This document shows positions 62,244-64,000 of a DNA stretch of 64,000 bases, piece by piece. This DNA is from Micavibrio sp. UBA6145. GTDB taxonomy: Bacteria; Pseudomonadota; Alphaproteobacteria; Micavibrionales; UBA1664. The notes beneath the pieces were generated by a model. That model searched no databases. It was not told where the DNA came from and was given only the letters and a program-made list of their open reading frames with translations. The translations under genes were made by a program, and so were the position numbers. How positions within the stretch are numbered: the first letter of the stretch is position 1; each line of letters starts with the position of its first letter. The DNA is taken from assembly GCA_002423205.1 (NCBI GenBank), contig DIUZ01000002.1, positions 124,001 through 188,000 of the forward strand. Direction: 5' to 3'.

Positions 62244-63227
62244 TTAAAAACGCAAGCCAATCCGGGAAAGAAAAGGCTTTTTCCGGATCGGTTGCCTGAG
62301 CGATCCGATAAGGTCTGTGAACGATGTCTTTAGATAGTGTTCGGCGTGATCGGACATGCTGCTGCCCAGGCGTGTGATTTCGCCCAAAGTCAAAGTATCG
62401 ATGGACAAGCCGTAAGGACGTAAGGATTCTTCGAAGAGGCGCAGGCAATCATCGGCATTCAGATTCATGCCGTCTTTGCGCGCGGAGGCTTCAAATCGCT
62501 GGCCCAGATAAACACGGATGGGTGTTTGCATGTACACGCCGCGTTCCCAGTACGAAACATTCTCCTGTCTGAGGTGATGAGGACCGAACGTGCCTTCGAC
62601 AGCGGCGGCCAGTACGCGCCCGCCATTTGCTTCCAGAAAACTGATCAGGCTTGCGAACGTCGTGCCTTGTTCGCTGTAATCGTCGATGACGACGAAATTT
62701 GCAGGCGCAGAGCCTGATATCAGAAAAGGCGCTTTTTTCGTCTGCAGGGATGGGTCAACGCCGTAGGTCTGCGCTTTTGAAAAGGCATAAGATGAATGCT
62801 GGTGGCGCGTGCGCTTGCCGCGTTTAAGGGCGGAACGTTCATAAATCGCGTCCATCATGACCCAGTTGATATGTGGCGCCAGTTTGCGTGCGCGTTTCAT
62901 GAACGTGGCCGCGCTGGCATGCGCGCCGTTGACGTGCAGCGGCCTGTGTACGGGATGCTTGTGCGGATAGGCGATGTAGATCGTCTGCGGCTGGCTTGGA
63001 TCGATATCCAGTTTTCTAAGTTCGGTCTGGATATTTTCCCACAGTCTGGATGCGCGGCTAGACTCGTCTGTGAGGAGGGTGGTGAGTTGGGGAAAGTCTT
63101 CCCGTATAGATGTGCGGACGGAGGGATTGGTAAATGAACGGGCCCGCGCATTCATGGCCGCGCGCAGGCCGATGCCAGGCCCGTGAAACGCCAGATACGC
63201 GATGTTGTTGAGTCCCAAACCAGTCAT
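62244..63227 (-). CDS. Phosphoribosyltransferase-fold protein of unknown role
   Basis: A 327-residue soluble protein. The only clear motif is FVVIDDYSEQGTTFASL (178-194), which fits the PRPP-binding loop of type I phosphoribosyltransferases, followed by helix and strand (FLEANGGRVLAAAVEG) as in that fold. Upstream, IYIAYPHKHPVHRPLH (about 83-98) and WVMMDAIYERSALKRGKRTR hold many His, Arg and Lys residues. The C-terminal third is helical. I cannot link it to a pathway: no nucleotide gene is adjacent. It is longer than single-domain enzymes of this fold. Confidence 0.62.
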   Translation of the reverse strand: MTGLGLNNIAYLAFHGPGIGLRAAMNARARSFTNPSVRTSIREDFPQLTTLLTDESSRASRLWENIQTELRKLDIDPSQPQTIYIAYPHKHPVHRPLHVNGAHASAATFMKRARKLAPHINWVMMDAIYERSALKRGKRTRHQHSSYAFSKAQTYGVDPSLQTKKAPFLISGSAPANFVVIDDYSEQGTTFASLISFLEANGGRVLAAAVEGTFGPHHLRQENVSYWERGVYMQTPIRVYLGQRFEASARKDGMNLNADDCLRLFEESLRPYGLSIDTLTLGEITRLGSSMSDHAEHYLKTSFTDLIGSLRQPIRKKPFLSRIGLRF

Positions 63228-63274
63228 ATTTTACATAATTACAATATTAAGGAGTGAATTGGCAAGCTCTTTCT

Positions 63275-63303
63275 CAAGAAAAAGCCCGGCTGATAAAGCC
63301 GGG
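63275..63303 (-). terminator. Terminator-like stem-loop, leftward
   Basis: CCCGGC (63285-63290) pairs with GCCGGG (63298-63303) across a seven-base loop; read leftward it is followed by CTTTTTCTT. It would end transcripts of the glycosyltransferase gene at the right edge. Confidence 0.55.
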
Positions 63304-63362
63304 GGTATAGAGATAGGCGATACAGTTCCGATTTCTGACCACACCTATCAGACTAAAAATAC

Positions 63363-63400
63363 AAACAACCGCCCCCTTCACTGGCAGCGGTTGTTTTTTT
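63363..63400 (+). terminator. Rho-independent terminator, rightward
   Basis: AAACAACCGC (63363-63372) pairs with GCGGTTGTTT (63387-63396), loop of 14 bases, then TTTTG. No gene is known to its left on this strand, so it may end a small RNA starting after 63240, or act leftward for the glycosyltransferase, where its tail is weaker. Confidence 0.6.
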
Positions 63401-63602
63401 GTTATCGGCATTGGAATCAATCACTTATCCATCCTCTCGCATTGTGATATTGGACGGTGATCGCAGCATTACTTTCGATGCTCTGGAATGGCTATCAGCA
63501 CAGGGCGTGGCTTTGGTTCAAATCAATTGGCAGGGTAGGCCAGCCCCCTATTCTTATATGCGGGGTGTGGCCGCTAAATTCGAAGCGGACTTGGGTTGCT
63601 GA
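63399..63602 (+). pseudogene. Cas1-like N-terminal remnant
   Basis: A 67-codon open frame without a ribosome-binding site. The stretch SSRIVILDGDRSITFDAL, then EWLSAQGVALVQINWQGRPA closely follows the N-terminal beta domain end of Cas1 integrases (pattern: I-x-G-x-G-x-I-(S/T)-x-x-A-(I/L)-x-W-L-x-x-x-x-V-x-(L/I)-x-x-x-x-W-x-G). The homologous part stops after about 55 residues, well before the catalytic Glu-His-Asp residues, and the frame ends where the glycosyltransferase gene begins on the other strand. No repeats, cas2 or other cas genes are seen. It looks like a dead fragment. Confidence 0.5.
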
Positions 63603-64000
63603 TGTCCGCAAAGTTCGATTTTCCGGAGCGATTCTTCCATCATTTTCGGAGGCAATATGTGCGTATGCCATTCTATAAAGCGATCGTAAAGATCGGTTGG
63701 CAACGCGTCTTTAAGAGTGTCGTGGTGCTTTTCAAAGTTAAGTGCAAAAGACTTGAGCTTCTTTTCGGTAAGGGGGCTGGAAGAAAGGCTTTCGTCATTC
63801 CCAACGTTATAAGTTGTCAGAGCTCTGTCGATATTGATGGCACGTATATCTTGTCTATTGAAAACCCTCATAAGATAATCTCCATCTTCCGCAACAGACA
63901 TACGCTCATCGAAACCACCGACTTTACCGCTAAAAATATCTTTGGAAAAAAGCCATGTGCCTGGTTGCGCGCCCGTGTTTTTACACAGGCCGAGAATCGT
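63554..64000 (-). CDS. Family 2 glycosyltransferase, C-terminal fragment
   Basis: 148 codons are present; the start is beyond the window. The visible part begins in the middle of the GT-A domain: a PGTWLFSKDIFSGKVGGFDE segment, then MSVAEDGDYLMRVF, where ED is the usual acceptor-side motif of family 2 enzymes, followed by a helical C-terminus with a YNVGNDESLS phrase that fits the end of the fold. It transfers a sugar from a nucleotide donor, probably for surface polysaccharide. The last about 16 residues are encoded antisense to the Cas1-like remnant, so the natural stop may have been lost. Confidence 0.82.
   Translation of the reverse strand, partial: TILGLCKNTGAQPGTWLFSKDIFSGKVGGFDERMSVAEDGDYLMRVFNRQDIRAINIDRALTTYNVGNDESLSSSPLTEKKLKSFALNFEKHHDTLKDALPTDLYDRFIEWHTHILPPKMMEESLRKIELCGHQQPKSASNLAATPRI

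Noticed and set aside
63260..63447. Plus-strand frame starting TTG after AAGGAG
   Set aside because: It runs through two stem-loops including a terminator and its product has no coherent composition; the ribosome-site match is probably chance.
1..64000. CRISPR array
   Set aside because: No regularly spaced direct repeats were seen anywhere; the only tandem repeat is the coding repeat at 19752-19835.

Overview
The window is chromosomal DNA from an alphaproteobacterium. It is gene-dense, about 55-58 % G+C by eye, and carries mostly core genes. The evidence is order and family content: serS-pcm-LytM-yajC-secD-secF, Rsm22 next to pdxH, fabI-thioesterase-aroC, ispH-thrB-rnhA, a phasin, a 17-kDa-antigen-like lipoprotein, MaeB with a phosphotransacetylase tail, and an Rhodospirillales-style response regulator with a DRRRR tail. 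A Micavibrio-like lineage is possible but is only my inference. There is no rRNA, no CRISPR array and no complete insertion sequence. One tRNA (Leu, GAG) is present. No gene-free stretch exceeds 300 bases.

Layout. 1-8075: end of purA, then a leftward run of an L,D-transpeptidase-like protein, greA, carB, a membrane/spermidine-synthase fusion and an AmgK-like sugar kinase. 8161-15255 is the first accessory block: a cytoplasmic HEXXH metallopeptidase, a pseudokinase with a C-terminal membrane anchor coupled to a small membrane protein, and two tandem patatin-like lipases, one frameshifted. 15337-24200: two LysR regulators (one with a clear T-N11-A operator facing a small orphan gene), a SPOR-tailed D,D-carboxypeptidase, an Ala/Lys-rich histone-H1-like protein, a phasin, a methyltransferase, an aspartate aminotransferase, a stress-type flavoprotein, ispA and xseB. 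24342-26385: gmd-fcl, making GDP-L-fucose. 26406-38875: lipoprotein, ispH-thrB-rnhA, an orphan gene whose ribosome-binding site lies in a perfect hairpin, a response-regulator pair, a class A penicillin-binding protein, an AEC transporter coupled to mgtE, and maeB translationally coupled to two six-cysteine periplasmic paralogues.

38914-49608: tRNA-Leu, lipB, N-formylglutamate amidohydrolase, serS, pcm (surE absent from its usual place), a catalytically degenerate LytM lipoprotein, yajC-secD-secF, then waaA-lpxK-lpxL with ATGA overlaps. 49669-52666 is the second accessory block and the most interesting part: a tightly coupled four-gene operon made of a duplicated two-gene cassette of exported proteins, one copy of which gained a lysozyme-like domain. 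52762-62220 returns to housekeeping: sugar-phosphate nucleotidyltransferase, Lrp regulator, Rsm22, pdxH, glycine-zipper lipoprotein, fabI, thioesterase, aroC, TylF-like methyltransferase, Y-family polymerase, trmJ. 62244-64000 holds a phosphoribosyltransferase-like protein, stem-loops, a short Cas1-like remnant and the end of a family 2 glycosyltransferase.

Envelope biogenesis is a theme: peptidoglycan synthesis and trimming (PBP1A-like, D,D-carboxypeptidase, L,D-transpeptidase, LytM, AmgK), lipid A and Kdo assembly, and protein export all occur here. Candidate undescribed systems are the duplicated secreted cassette (49669-52666), the six-cysteine twins behind maeB (35794-36596) and the pseudokinase pair (10018-12602).
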